From the NCBI GenBank assembly GCA_902557575.1, contig CACEAR010000004.1, positions 1-64,000 on the forward strand: a stretch of 64,000 nucleotides of DNA, in the 5' to 3' direction. Below, piece by piece: positions 1 through 9,266 of the stretch. A model generated the notes under the pieces. The model did no database searches. It had not been told where the DNA came from and worked only from the letters and a program-made list of their open reading frames with translations. The stretch's first letter is position 1; every line of letters begins with the position of its first letter. Made by a program: the position numbers and the translations under genes. The stretch is from an uncultured SAR86 cluster bacterium (GTDB taxonomy: Bacteria; Pseudomonadota; Gammaproteobacteria; Magnimaribacterales; D2472).

Positions 1-959
1 TTATATTTAGATTTGTTTATTGAATTGCCATCAAAATAATCCTCTATATTGAGCTGCTTGTCCCTATAAATTGATCTTGTATCAAGCATCAATAATTGAA
101 ATAAGTTACCAACTTCAAACTTTCTCCATATCTTAAGTTTTGATTTATTCTCTCTAATTGGCATCCATTCTAAATAAGCTTTAATTGCATTAGCTTTTCT
201 TGATTGAAAGAAACCCTCGTCATTTTGATGATTTTCTGCTCCATACTTCCATGAATCATTAGTGAATTCGTGATCATCCCAAACAGCTATCATTGGTTTT
301 GATTTATGTAGTGCCTGTAAGTCTAAATCACTTTTATATTGGGCATGACGCCTTCTGTAATCATTTAAGCTTACTATTTCATGTTTTGGGTCTACTACCC
401 TATTAAAGCGTTTTGAATCTTCTGTGGCATATCCATCCTTATCATATTCATATATATAATCACCAAGATGCAATACTAAGTCTATATCTTCATTTTTAGC
501 CATCTCTCGATATGCATTAAAGTACCCTGCTGGATGATTTGAGCAACTACAGAATGCTATATTGTATTTATCAGGATCATTATCAGGAAGTGTATTTGTA
601 ATTCCTGTATCAGAGAAAGTATCGTTAAAAATAAATCTATAAAATACTTTATTTCCTCTAAATGGATTTGGAACATTAGCATCTACTTTAACAGTAAAAT
701 CATTTGAATATTTAGCTAAAACATACCCTGAGTTTAATATATTCTTAAAATTCTTATCTGCTGATAATTGCCATTTAATAGATACATTTTTATTAAATGT
801 TGGTGAAACTTTTGTCCATAAGATTATGTTAGTATTTGTTGGATCACCACTTGCTACACCATAATTAAAAGAAACATTATTTTTTCTAGAAGCTTTTAGC
901 TTTAAGGTAAAGATTGACGAAATGAACAACAATCCTTTTAAAAAAGATCTTCTATTCAT
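1..959 (-). CDS. phoD: PhoD-like alkaline phosphatase, 3' part cut by window start
   Basis: Extracytoplasmic phosphatase releasing phosphate from organic phosphate esters or diesters. Translating the minus strand from the ATG at 959 gives about 319 residues with no stop before the window edge. The N-terminus carries a twin-arginine signal (NRRSFLKG, residues 2-9) and a hydrophobic stretch. An N-terminal beta domain (GVASGDPTNTNIILWTKVSP) precedes metal-site motifs HLGDYIYEY and VWDDHEFTND, both typical of PhoD/PF09423. Tat export fits a metalloenzyme folded before export. It lies 9 bp downstream of the SRPBCC gene, so it is probably the last known member of that operon. The C-terminus is missing; substrate range is unknown. 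Confidence 0.9.
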   Translation of the reverse strand, partial: MNRRSFLKGLLFISSIFTLKLKASRKNNVSFNYGVASGDPTNTNIILWTKVSPTFNKNVSIKWQLSADKNFKNILNSGYVLAKYSNDFTVKVDANVPNPFRGNKVFYRFIFNDTFSDTGITNTLPDNDPDKYNIAFCSCSNHPAGYFNAYREMAKNEDIDLVLHLGDYIYEYDKDGYATEDSKRFNRVVDPKHEIVSLNDYRRRHAQYKSDLDLQALHKSKPMIAVWDDHEFTNDSWKYGAENHQNDEGFFQSRKANAIKAYLEWMPIRENKSKLKIWRKFEVGNLFQLLMLDTRSIYRDKQLNIEDYFDGNSINKSKY

Positions 960-968
960 TTTTACCTA

Positions 969-1454
969 TTAGGAAAACCATCTATGAGTTCCAAATTGAT
1001 TTGGTAAAACATTAGTGTCTGTTTTCATGAAATGATTAAAGCCCTTTGTTACATGATTAATATAAGATTGAAGCATTGGTTTTATATACAAAAACCAAAA
1101 TAATCTTTGTATAAGTCTATTTTCAATCGGAATATAGTTTTTAATGTTTGGGTTAATTCTAACCCTTAAAGATGACCTACTTTCATCACCCTCTACAACC
1201 CAATTAACAATAGCCATATTTCGTTTACCACCAATTCTCAAGTCATATCCATTATCGGTCCAATTATAAAACTCTCTATTGAATTTCATGCCATTGTGAT
1301 ATTCAAGATGATCTACTGATCCATTACCAGGCCAGTCTATAATCTCATTTTTTTTACAAAATGGATGATATTTATTTAAATTTCCTGGCTCCCTTATAAG
1401 ATTTAATATTTTTGATTTAGGTAAGTTTAGTTCTACCTTAGATTCAACATACAT
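969..1454 (-). CDS. SRPBCC (START/cyclase-like) family protein
   Basis: A 161-residue protein resembling polyketide cyclase/START-fold lipid-binding proteins. It opens with the usual first strand and helix (VESKVELNLPKSKILNLIREPGNLNKYHPF), has a central run of beta strands, and ends with a long helix (QRLFWFLYIKPMLQSYINHV, about 116-135). The fold encloses a hydrophobic pocket; no ligand can be assigned. It has no signal peptide, so it is probably cytoplasmic. It sits 4 bp after the M64 peptidase gene and 9 bp before phoD on the same strand, suggesting co-transcription, although the functional link is unclear. Confidence 0.6.
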   Translation of the reverse strand: MYVESKVELNLPKSKILNLIREPGNLNKYHPFCKKNEIIDWPGNGSVDHLEYHNGMKFNREFYNWTDNGYDLRIGGKRNMAIVNWVVEGDESRSSLRVRINPNIKNYIPIENRLIQRLFWFLYIKPMLQSYINHVTKGFNHFMKTDTNVLPNQFGTHRWFS

Positions 1455-1458
1455 ATAT

Positions 1459-4014
1459 TTAATTTAATATGTATCTGCTTACTTCTGAATAAATATTTTG
1501 GTTATTTCGTCTAATTAAAGAAACATAACTTGGATTAATATCTATTGGGATTACGACATTAAAGTTAGATATAGGTGCCTCAAAGGCAAAGTGCTCTTTA
1601 TCTTCCATATCAATATGTTGCAATCTAACCATAAACGGATCCCCTATTCCAATTTTATATACAAGCTCATTTTCACTGTTGTAAAATTCCAATCCGTAAA
1701 TATCATTTTTTCTTATCATTGGATCTTGAATAAGCTTTGGGTCAGGTCTCTCAATAGTAGTTGAGTTTACTTTAATAGCATCTTTTGAAAGACTCAAATT
1801 AAATATTTTCTGATTTGTGTTTGAATCGGGTCTGTCAAAAAAGAATTTTTTAGCGTTATTTGATGATGACATTTGCCCTGATGTTTGCTGATAATTAGCC
1901 CAATTGATTTTAAAGGTTGAGCCCATTGAGCAACAAGATGCAGCAAATAAGAAGTTATCCATGTTTGATGAGTCTACAGATTCGTCTGTAAACCATCCAT
2001 TATTTGGATCATACCATTCAAAAGATCCTATATATGGCATTAATGATGCAACAGGAGTTAATTCTGGATCTGGCTGATAATAATAACTTCTCTCAAAATT
2101 ACCTTCATAAAAATCTACTGGACTTAATGGGTCATTTGGCGCAAAAAGATTACCTGATAAGTCTTCAACTTGATAAGAATATGAAACCCAATCGTTATCA
2201 GCAGGTCTTTCAAAGGTAACTGAAAGTTTGTTTTCATGTTCAGGCTTTTCAACACCATCAACAAACCATTTTAGTTTTAATTTACTTTGATCATAAACAG
2301 CATCAACTGCGAGCGTAATAGAGCTAGTTAGACCATTAGAGCTTGTAAGATCTCCATATCCAGACTCACCGTTTACTGAGTAGTTTCTAAAGCCTTGATT
2401 CATTATTGAGCCAATAGCAAAACCATCGATGTTTACAGGACCATAGTAAAGGTAACAACACCACATAATATTTATCCACTGTGATCTATAATCACCCTCT
2501 TCACCATAATATGTTCCTTCAAGAAGCCCTATCCTGTCCTCACATCCTGGTTCAAAATCAACACCAGGATAATCGCTATCAGGATATTCATTCATAAAAC
2601 ATTCACACTCTTCGTAAGATAATTCATCTCTATAATAAATAGTTCCATCTGAATAGTTGTAACAAATATCATAATCAACACCTGGAATTTCTTCAGAGAA
2701 ATCAATATGATGCTTCCATTTAACAGCATTTGGATCAAAAACAGTTGTTGTATTTACACTCCAATCTCCATACCATTCAGCAAAAGTCCTTTCTCCTCCA
2801 GAATCATATTCATCGCCCATATATCCATGAGAATGGCCTAATTCATGCATAACTACGTTTCTAGATCTGTCTGATATTGGTTGAATATTTACTGAACCTT
2901 GAGCCACACCTCTCCCACTTACTGTTGTTAAGAAGGATGTAACAGTCCAGTTTGGTACAACATCCGTCATAAAATTTCTGTCAACTTCGCCTATGCAGTA
3001 TATAGAGGCATCCCATGAAGCATAACAGCCGGTTCTAATATCAAATATTGAAACACCAGTTAATGCAACTTCCTCAAGAACAATGATATTGAAATATCCA
3101 TCAACTAAATCAGATGCATCTGAATTCATAAGAAGATTTACAGAAGATAATAAAGCTTCGTGAAAAGAGTCTCTGCTTGACTCACCATTTAATTGGTCGC
3201 CAATAAATAAATAATTGGTTCTAGCATCAGTATTAGGACCTCCAACAAGATAGTAAAGATATTGATCACTTGTTGAGCAATTGTTACCAGTACTATCACA
3301 ATAATCAACAGATTTAATTTCTCTATTGCCAGGAAAATAAGCTTCCATTTGACCGCCACAAGCTGAATCAGTTCCATCAGATACACATATATCCATTAAA
3401 TGAAGTCCAGCATTTTGATTAGAAGATATATTAATATCTGCAATACCAGATCCAGGAATAGATAGATCCTCTGTAAACGTACCTGAAATGCTTTGCCCTT
3501 CAATTTGACCAAAAACTGAAAGTTCAGAGACTGTATTATCTATGTCACTTATTGTGACACTTATAGATAAGTTATCATCAAAAATTAATGTGCTTTCATT
3601 AAATGAAGATAAATCATCATTAACTATTATTGTTGGTGGATCATTTACCGATATTACATTAGCGTTAACATTTAACGTTCTGCTTTCATATGATCCAGTT
3701 TGTCCTTCTGGAGTTGCTATTACGGTAATTGAAAATGCGTCACTACCAAAATAATTTGGTTTTGGTGAATAAAATAAAGCACCTGAATCGGATATTGTTA
3801 CATTAGCATTAGCTGAGGGTTTAGATATGGTATATGTAATAGTAGCTGGCTTATTTGTAGAGGATGAAATAATAGTTTCATAGATATCATCTTCATTAAC
3901 TGAAAAAGAGCTGAATTGTTGAACAGTAAGTTCCAGACTTGAGCCACCGCCACCGCCGCCACAAGATGCAAGAAATATTGATAGAAGTAAAAATTGTAGT
4001 GAATTATTTTTCAT
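1459..4014 (-). CDS. Secreted lipoprotein with M64-type metallopeptidase domain
   Basis: An 851-residue predicted outer-surface or periplasmic protease. The signal peptide ends in a lipobox (FLASC, Cys18) followed immediately by six glycines. Residues about 25-125 form a cadherin-like beta domain ending in SVNDPP. The peptidase motif HELGHSHGYMGDEYD (390-404) matches the M64 (IgA peptidase) pattern HExxHxxxxxxDEY, giving zinc ligands H390, H394 and D401 and catalytic E391. Many cysteines follow (CYNYSD, ECECFMNEYPD, MWCCYLYY), suggesting disulfides in the exported enzyme. The C-terminal third is beta-rich with no family I recognise. It is first in a minus-strand run with the SRPBCC and phoD genes. 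M64 substrate preference is poorly defined, so the target is unknown. Confidence 0.8.
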   Translation of the reverse strand: MKNNSLQFLLLSIFLASCGGGGGGSSLELTVQQFSSFSVNEDDIYETIISSSTNKPATITYTISKPSANANVTISDSGALFYSPKPNYFGSDAFSITVIATPEGQTGSYESRTLNVNANVISVNDPPTIIVNDDLSSFNESTLIFDDNLSISVTISDIDNTVSELSVFGQIEGQSISGTFTEDLSIPGSGIADINISSNQNAGLHLMDICVSDGTDSACGGQMEAYFPGNREIKSVDYCDSTGNNCSTSDQYLYYLVGGPNTDARTNYLFIGDQLNGESSRDSFHEALLSSVNLLMNSDASDLVDGYFNIIVLEEVALTGVSIFDIRTGCYASWDASIYCIGEVDRNFMTDVVPNWTVTSFLTTVSGRGVAQGSVNIQPISDRSRNVVMHELGHSHGYMGDEYDSGGERTFAEWYGDWSVNTTTVFDPNAVKWKHHIDFSEEIPGVDYDICYNYSDGTIYYRDELSYEECECFMNEYPDSDYPGVDFEPGCEDRIGLLEGTYYGEEGDYRSQWINIMWCCYLYYGPVNIDGFAIGSIMNQGFRNYSVNGESGYGDLTSSNGLTSSITLAVDAVYDQSKLKLKWFVDGVEKPEHENKLSVTFERPADNDWVSYSYQVEDLSGNLFAPNDPLSPVDFYEGNFERSYYYQPDPELTPVASLMPYIGSFEWYDPNNGWFTDESVDSSNMDNFLFAASCCSMGSTFKINWANYQQTSGQMSSSNNAKKFFFDRPDSNTNQKIFNLSLSKDAIKVNSTTIERPDPKLIQDPMIRKNDIYGLEFYNSENELVYKIGIGDPFMVRLQHIDMEDKEHFAFEAPISNFNVVIPIDINPSYVSLIRRNNQNIYSEVSRYILN

Positions 4015-4043
4015 ATCTAACCTCTTAATGTATTATAGCCCAG

Positions 4044-4262
4044 ATGGCAAAAGAAGATAATATTGAATTAGAGGGTTTAGTTATTGAGACCCTTCCAAAT
4101 ACCACTTTCAAGGTAAAGTTAGAAAACGATCATATAATTACTGCTCATATCTCAGGAAAAATGAGAAAAAATTATATTAGGATCCTTACTGGAGATAAGG
4201 TTAAAGTAGAGATGTCTCCATATGATCTAACAAAGGGTAGAATTACGTTTAGAGGAAGATAA
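4044..4262 (+). CDS. infA: Translation initiation factor IF-1
   Basis: A 72-residue single OB-fold (S1-like) protein that binds the 30S A site during initiation with IF-2 and IF-3. The whole length matches IF-1: [20 protein letters not shown] at the start, a [22 protein letters not shown] core, and the RGRITFRGR-like end. The ATG at 4044 is the natural start. It is transcribed alone on the plus strand, with divergent M64 peptidase upstream (29 bp) and convergent clpA immediately downstream. The infA-clpA-clpS-icd order is one I recall from Pseudomonas. The family assignment is essentially certain. Confidence 0.98.
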   Translation: MAKEDNIELEGLVIETLPNTTFKVKLENDHIITAHISGKMRKNYIRILTGDKVKVEMSPYDLTKGRITFRGR

Positions 4263-6506
4263 TTATTTTTTAACCTTTGCAGTAACTTTCTTTTTACTAA
4301 AACTTATCTTTTCACTCTTAATAGAAATATTTATAACTCCACCCTCTTTTAAATCTTTATCTAGGATCTTATCAACAAGTGGTTTTTTGATATTATCAGT
4401 AATAAATCTCTCCATTGGTCTTGCACCCATTTCTTTATTAAAACTCTTTTCAGCAATCCACTTAAGTAGATCTTTCTTATAGACTATTTCTATATTTCTT
4501 TCATCAAGCTGTGCTTGAAGTTTTGTCATGAATTTATCAGCTACTGACAATATAACTTCTATATCAAGTGAATTAAATTCAATTATTTCATCAAGACGAT
4601 TTCTAAACTCGGGTGAAAACAGTCGTTTTAATGATTCCATAGCATCTGATTGATTAGATTGTTCATTAAAGCCAATATTTCTTTTTGATAGCAATTGAGC
4701 TCCTACATTTGTAGTCATAATAAGAACACAATTTCTGAAATCAGCCTTTCTTCCATTATTATCAGTAAGAACCCCAGCATCCATTACTTGAAGTAATATG
4801 TTGAATATATCTGGATGTGCCTTTTCAATTTCATCTAAGAGGATTACGCTGTTTGGACTTTTTGTTACAGAGTCTGTAAGTAAACCGCCTTGATCTGATC
4901 CTACATATCCTGGAGGTGCACCTATCAATCTAGATACCGCGTGTCTCTCCATATATTCAGACATATCAAATCTCAATAATGGAACACCTAGTATTGTTGA
5001 TAGCTGTTTTGAAATTTCTGTTTTACCTACACCAGTTGGACCAGTAAATAAAAATGAACCAATTGTTTTATTTTCATCTCTTAGGCCAACTCTTGAAAGC
5101 TTAATAGCATTTGATAATACTTTTATAGCTTTATCTTGACCAAAAATAACTGTTTTTAATTTAGTTTCTATATCTTTAAGATTTTCAATATCTGTTGTGC
5201 TGAGATTCTTTTTAGGAATTTGAGTAATGAATGAAATTGTATTTTCAATATCATGTGTGCTTATTTTAATTGGGTCATCTTTATCTCTATAAAGATTTTT
5301 TGATGCTCCAGTCTCATCAATAACATCAAAGGCCTTATCTGGTAGATATTTATCATTAATAAATTTATCTGAAAGCTTAACCGCAGCAACGATTGAATCA
5401 TTTGAAAATTTTACATTATGGTATTTTTCAAATTCTTTTATTACGCCATTAATAATTGTTATACATTCATCTACCGAAGGCTCATTTACATCTATTTTTT
5501 GAAATCTTCTAGCTAAAGCTTGATTTTTTGAGAATACATTACGATATTCCTGGAAAGTTGTTGATCCTATACATCTAATATTTCCTTTAGCTAATTCAGG
5601 TTTTAGAAGATTTGATACGTCTAGAGACCCTCCTCCAGCTGAGCCAGCACCTATAATTGTATGGATCTCATCTATAAATAAGATTGGATTTTTTTGAGAC
5701 TTTAAGTAATTAATAACTTCTTTTATTCTCTTCTCAAAATCACCTCTATATTTTGTTCCTGCTATTAATGAAGCAATATCAAGTGAAAATATGGAAAAGC
5801 TTTGAACAGATTTAGGTATTGAGCCGTCATATATTTTCTGAGCAAGACCTTCAACAAGAGCTGTCTTTCCAACACCTGATTCTCCAACAAGTATAGGATT
5901 GTTTTTATTTTTTCTTGAGAGAATTTGTACTAATCTATTAAGTTCTTCTTCTCTACCTATTAAAGTATCTAATTTATTATTTTCAGCGAGTGTTTTTAAA
6001 TCTATCAGATGGTTTGAAGTTTCGTCTGATTTGTTATCTGTTAATTCTGTATCACTTATTACGCCTACATCCTCTTTCTTAGATTTTTTTCCATGAGAGA
6101 TAAAAGTCACAACATCTAGTCTGCTAACTCCATGCTTAGTTAACAGGTAAACAGCATGTGATTCCTTTTCAGAAAAAATAGCTACGAGAATGTTTATATG
6201 TTTAACCAAACCTTTTCCAGATGATTGAACATGAAAAACAGATCTTTGCAGGACTCTTTGAAATCCCAAGGTTGGTTGTGATGATTTTGCATTTTCACCT
6301 TTTGTAATAGCAGTATCTTGGATAAACTCTTTTACATCATTATTTAAAGCTGAAATATTGCAGTTTGAGGCTTTTAAAGCATCTCTTACTTCAAAATCTT
6401 CCATAATCATTAAAAGTAGGTGTTCTACTGTAATATACTGAAGACCAGTTTTAGTAGCCTGATCAAATAATGATGAAATTGAATTTTCTAGCTCTTTACT
6501 AAACAT
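4263..6506 (-). CDS. clpA: ATP-dependent Clp protease ATP-binding subunit ClpA
   Basis: A 747-residue AAA+ unfoldase that feeds substrates to the ClpP peptidase; length is normal for ClpA. The N-terminal Clp repeat domain (1-150) binds ClpS. The first AAA module has Walker A GESGVGKT and Walker B FIDEIHTIIGAG; the second has GPTGVGKT, LLDEIEKAHPD and sensor motif MTTNVGA. There is no ClpB-type middle coiled coil. The extreme C-terminus is basic and probably disordered. It follows clpS by 2 bp in one operon, and its stop codon directly abuts that of convergent infA, leaving no room for an intergenic terminator. Confidence 0.97.
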   Translation of the reverse strand: MFSKELENSISSLFDQATKTGLQYITVEHLLLMIMEDFEVRDALKASNCNISALNNDVKEFIQDTAITKGENAKSSQPTLGFQRVLQRSVFHVQSSGKGLVKHINILVAIFSEKESHAVYLLTKHGVSRLDVVTFISHGKKSKKEDVGVISDTELTDNKSDETSNHLIDLKTLAENNKLDTLIGREEELNRLVQILSRKNKNNPILVGESGVGKTALVEGLAQKIYDGSIPKSVQSFSIFSLDIASLIAGTKYRGDFEKRIKEVINYLKSQKNPILFIDEIHTIIGAGSAGGGSLDVSNLLKPELAKGNIRCIGSTTFQEYRNVFSKNQALARRFQKIDVNEPSVDECITIINGVIKEFEKYHNVKFSNDSIVAAVKLSDKFINDKYLPDKAFDVIDETGASKNLYRDKDDPIKISTHDIENTISFITQIPKKNLSTTDIENLKDIETKLKTVIFGQDKAIKVLSNAIKLSRVGLRDENKTIGSFLFTGPTGVGKTEISKQLSTILGVPLLRFDMSEYMERHAVSRLIGAPPGYVGSDQGGLLTDSVTKSPNSVILLDEIEKAHPDIFNILLQVMDAGVLTDNNGRKADFRNCVLIMTTNVGAQLLSKRNIGFNEQSNQSDAMESLKRLFSPEFRNRLDEIIEFNSLDIEVILSVADKFMTKLQAQLDERNIEIVYKKDLLKWIAEKSFNKEMGARPMERFITDNIKKPLVDKILDKDLKEGGVINISIKSEKISFSKKKVTAKVKK

Positions 6507-6508
6507 AC

Positions 6509-6823
6509 CTAATCATAAATTGGTTTTACTATACTAATCAATGGATGATCATTAATTTTAGCAAGGTTATTAACTTCATAAGATTTTGTTTCTGCTAAGT
6601 CCTTAGTGAATATTCCACATGATGCTTCACCTTCGTTATGAACCTTAAGCATAATTTCATTTGCTTGCTGATCTGTATGATTAAAAATTTCTTTTAAAAC
6701 ATAAACAACAAAATCCATAGGAGTAAAATCATCATTTAACAAAATGACATCAAACATAGGTGGTTTTTTTGTTTTAGGTTTTAGCTCTTGGACTTTATTT
6801 TCAAACGATGCGATCTCAGACAT
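6509..6823 (-). CDS. clpS: ClpA adaptor protein ClpS
   Basis: A 104-residue adaptor that binds the ClpA N-domain and delivers N-degron substrates to ClpAP. The family core is clear: a flexible acidic/lysine N-terminal tail, then PPMFDVILLNDDFTPMDFVV, whose N-D-D and M residues form the N-end residue pocket, and HNEGEASCGIFTKDLAETK. It is followed 2 bp later by clpA and preceded 9 bp earlier by icd. The cold-shock gene cspD, found between icd and clpS in Pseudomonas, is absent. Confidence 0.97.
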   Translation of the reverse strand: MSEIASFENKVQELKPKTKKPPMFDVILLNDDFTPMDFVVYVLKEIFNHTDQQANEIMLKVHNEGEASCGIFTKDLAETKSYEVNNLAKINDHPLISIVKPIYD

Positions 6824-6832
6824 TAAATCCTT

Positions 6833-8086
6833 TTACATTCTTTTGATCATCTCTTCTGCAAAACCTGAGCAAGAAACAAGTGTGGCGTTATCCATTAATC
6901 TTTCAAAATCATAAGTAACGTATCTATCTTGAATAGTTTTTTCAATTGAGTTTATTAAAAGATCTGCGGCTTCATTCCAGTTTATATGTCTAAGCATCAT
7001 TTCAGCGGAAAGAATTAAAGATAATGGATTAACTTTATCTAGGCCAGCATATTTTGGTGCAGTTCCATGAGTAGCTTCAAACATCGCAGCTTCATCACCA
7101 ATATTTGCACCAGGAGCAATACCTATACCACCAACCATTGCCGCTAATGCATCTGAAAGGTAGTCACCATTTAAATTCATTGTTGCAATAACATCATATT
7201 CTCTTGGTCTTAATAGTATTTGCTGTAAAAAAGCATCGCAAATAACATCTTTTACTATTATTTTTCTTCCGTTATTGGGATTAATAAAGTAATGCCATGG
7301 GCCACCATCAAGATCATCACCATCAAATTCTTCTCTACAAAGCTCATATCCCCAATCTCTAAATGCGCCTTCAGTAAATTTCATAATATTACCTTTATGC
7401 ACTAGAGTGACAGAGGATCTATCTTGTTCGATAGCATATTCGAATGCTCTTTTTACAAGCCTTTTTGTTCCCTCTTCTGATATTGGTTTTACACCCAATC
7501 CAACATTTTGTGGGAATCTTATCTGATCGACATTGAATTTATCTTGAAGTATTTTTACTAATTCTGCTGATTCATTTGAGTCAGAAGCAAACTCTACACC
7601 AGCGTAAATATCCTCTGAGTTTTCTCTAAAGATTACCATATCAACATCACCTGGAACTTTTACTGGGCTAGGAACACCAGTAAACCATCTAACTGGACGT
7701 AAACATACATACAAATCGAGAATTTGTCTTAACGACACATTTAATGATCTTATGCCTCCACCAACTGGCGTTGTTAAAGGCCCTTTAATACTTACAACAT
7801 ATTCACGAAGAGCCTCTAAGGTCTCATCTGGTAACCATTCATCTTTACCATAAACTTTAGTAGATTTTTCACCGCAATATATTTCCATCCAAGATATAGA
7901 TTTTTCCTCTCCATAAGCTTTTTCAACAGCAGCATTAACAACATCAATCATAGCCGGTGTTATATCTGAACCAATACCATCCCCCTCTATAAATGGAATT
8001 ATTGGATTATTAGGAACTGTCAAGACTCCATCTTTTAATGTAATTTTTTCACCTGATTCAGGAATTTCTATATTTTTGTAACTCAA
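6833..8086 (-). CDS. icd: NADP-dependent isocitrate dehydrogenase, TTG start
   Basis: TCA-cycle enzyme converting isocitrate to 2-oxoglutarate with NADP. It closely matches E. coli Icd throughout: [68 protein letters not shown] and GTAPKYAG. I choose the TTG at 8086 (417 residues, [14 protein letters not shown]) because AAGGA lies 6 bases upstream and the length then equals the E. coli enzyme's 416. An upstream in-frame TTG at 8110 would add eight residues and lacks that spacing. Ser114 aligns with the AceK-phosphorylated Ser113 of E. coli. Since isocitrate lyase is encoded nearby, AceK-type branch control is possible, but aceK is not in this window. Confidence 0.96.
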   Translation of the reverse strand: MSYKNIEIPESGEKITLKDGVLTVPNNPIIPFIEGDGIGSDITPAMIDVVNAAVEKAYGEEKSISWMEIYCGEKSTKVYGKDEWLPDETLEALREYVVSIKGPLTTPVGGGIRSLNVSLRQILDLYVCLRPVRWFTGVPSPVKVPGDVDMVIFRENSEDIYAGVEFASDSNESAELVKILQDKFNVDQIRFPQNVGLGVKPISEEGTKRLVKRAFEYAIEQDRSSVTLVHKGNIMKFTEGAFRDWGYELCREEFDGDDLDGGPWHYFINPNNGRKIIVKDVICDAFLQQILLRPREYDVIATMNLNGDYLSDALAAMVGGIGIAPGANIGDEAAMFEATHGTAPKYAGLDKVNPLSLILSAEMMLRHINWNEAADLLINSIEKTIQDRYVTYDFERLMDNATLVSCSGFAEEMIKRM

Positions 8087-8172
8087 TTTATATCCTTTAA
8101 TATTTAACAAATTTTGTGTTGCAAATTATACTCCTTATAAAAATTATTTTAATAGATAATAAAAAAATAAAT

Positions 8173-9258
8173 ATGTCCAATAAAACAGTAGTTGTAGGAA
8201 TGTCTGGTGGTGTGGATTCGTCTGTTTCAGCATATCTATTAAAAAAACAGGGATTTAAGGTAATTGGATTATTTATGAAAAATTGGCAATCTGAACCAGG
8301 AGAAGTTTGCACATCTGAAATTGATTTCAAAGATGCCTCTGAAGTTTGCGATATGCTTGATATTCCCCTTCACAAAGCTAACTTTTCGGATGATTACTGG
8401 GATAGAGTTTTTAAGCAATTTCTTTCAGAGCATGAAAAAGGACGTACTCCTAATCCAGATATTCTATGCAACAGAGAAATAAAGTTTAAATCTTTTTATG
8501 ATTATGCTTTAAAGATAGGGGCTGACTTCATAGCTACCGGGCATTATGCAAAAGTTGAAAATGATGGTGGAGAAGCAAAGCTATATAGGTCTAAAGATAT
8601 TGATAAAGATCAAACCTATTTTTTGCATGAAGTTAGTTCTAAGGAATTTAGTAAAACTATATTCCCTCTTTCTGATATCTATAAATCTGAAGTCAGGGAT
8701 ATAGCTAAAGAACTAAATTTGAATATACATTCAAAAAAAGATTCAGTAGGTATATGTTTCGTAGGCGAAAAGAATTTAAGAGATTTCTTAAATAGATTCA
8801 TTAAATTTAAGAAAGGTAATATTTTAAATACTGATAATGAGATTGTCGGTGAGCACAACGGATCTATTTTATACACAATTGGACAGAGGCAAGGATTAGG
8901 AATCGGTGGGATAAAAGATAAAGATGAACTGCCTTGGTATGTTTATGGAAAGAATATAAGTAAAAATGAGATATATGTATGCCAAGGAGTAGATAATCAA
9001 CTTCTCTACACTGAAAATATCACACTAGATAAGATTCATTGGATAAATGATTTAAAAGAGTTTAAACATTTAGATTGCTTAGTACAGATTAGGCATCGCC
9101 ATAAGCCAGTAAAATGCATTATTGAATTTAATAAAGGATTTAGAGTTATGTTTGATGAAGAAATCCGAGGTGTAGCGCCTGGTCAATCAGCTGTCTTTTA
9201 TAAAGATAACTTATGTTTGGGCGGCGGTGTTATTGAAGCAAGAAATAATGATTTATAA
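8173..9258 (+). CDS. mnmA: tRNA-specific 2-thiouridylase MnmA
   Basis: A 361-residue enzyme making 2-thiouridine at wobble U34 of Lys, Glu and Gln tRNAs. The PP-loop GMSGGVDSS begins at residue 9. Catalytic Cys99 lies in NPDILCN and the partner Cys195 in SVGICFVG. GHYAKV and YTIGQRQGLGIGG are further family signatures. The start is the ATG at 8173 because the family begins within a few residues of the PP-loop; a longer reading from 8116 adds 19 hydrophobic residues with no homologous role. It is divergent from icd and 8 bp before purB, so probably co-transcribed with it. Confidence 0.97.
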   Translation: MSNKTVVVGMSGGVDSSVSAYLLKKQGFKVIGLFMKNWQSEPGEVCTSEIDFKDASEVCDMLDIPLHKANFSDDYWDRVFKQFLSEHEKGRTPNPDILCNREIKFKSFYDYALKIGADFIATGHYAKVENDGGEAKLYRSKDIDKDQTYFLHEVSSKEFSKTIFPLSDIYKSEVRDIAKELNLNIHSKKDSVGICFVGEKNLRDFLNRFIKFKKGNILNTDNEIVGEHNGSILYTIGQRQGLGIGGIKDKDELPWYVYGKNISKNEIYVCQGVDNQLLYTENITLDKIHWINDLKEFKHLDCLVQIRHRHKPVKCIIEFNKGFRVMFDEEIRGVAPGQSAVFYKDNLCLGGGVIEARNNDL

Positions 9259-9266
9259 TTCTAAAC

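Noticed and set aside
8116-8172. Longer mnmA start giving a hydrophobic N-terminus
   Set aside because: MnmA begins just before its PP-loop; the ATG at 8173 fits and the extension overlaps the promoter region.
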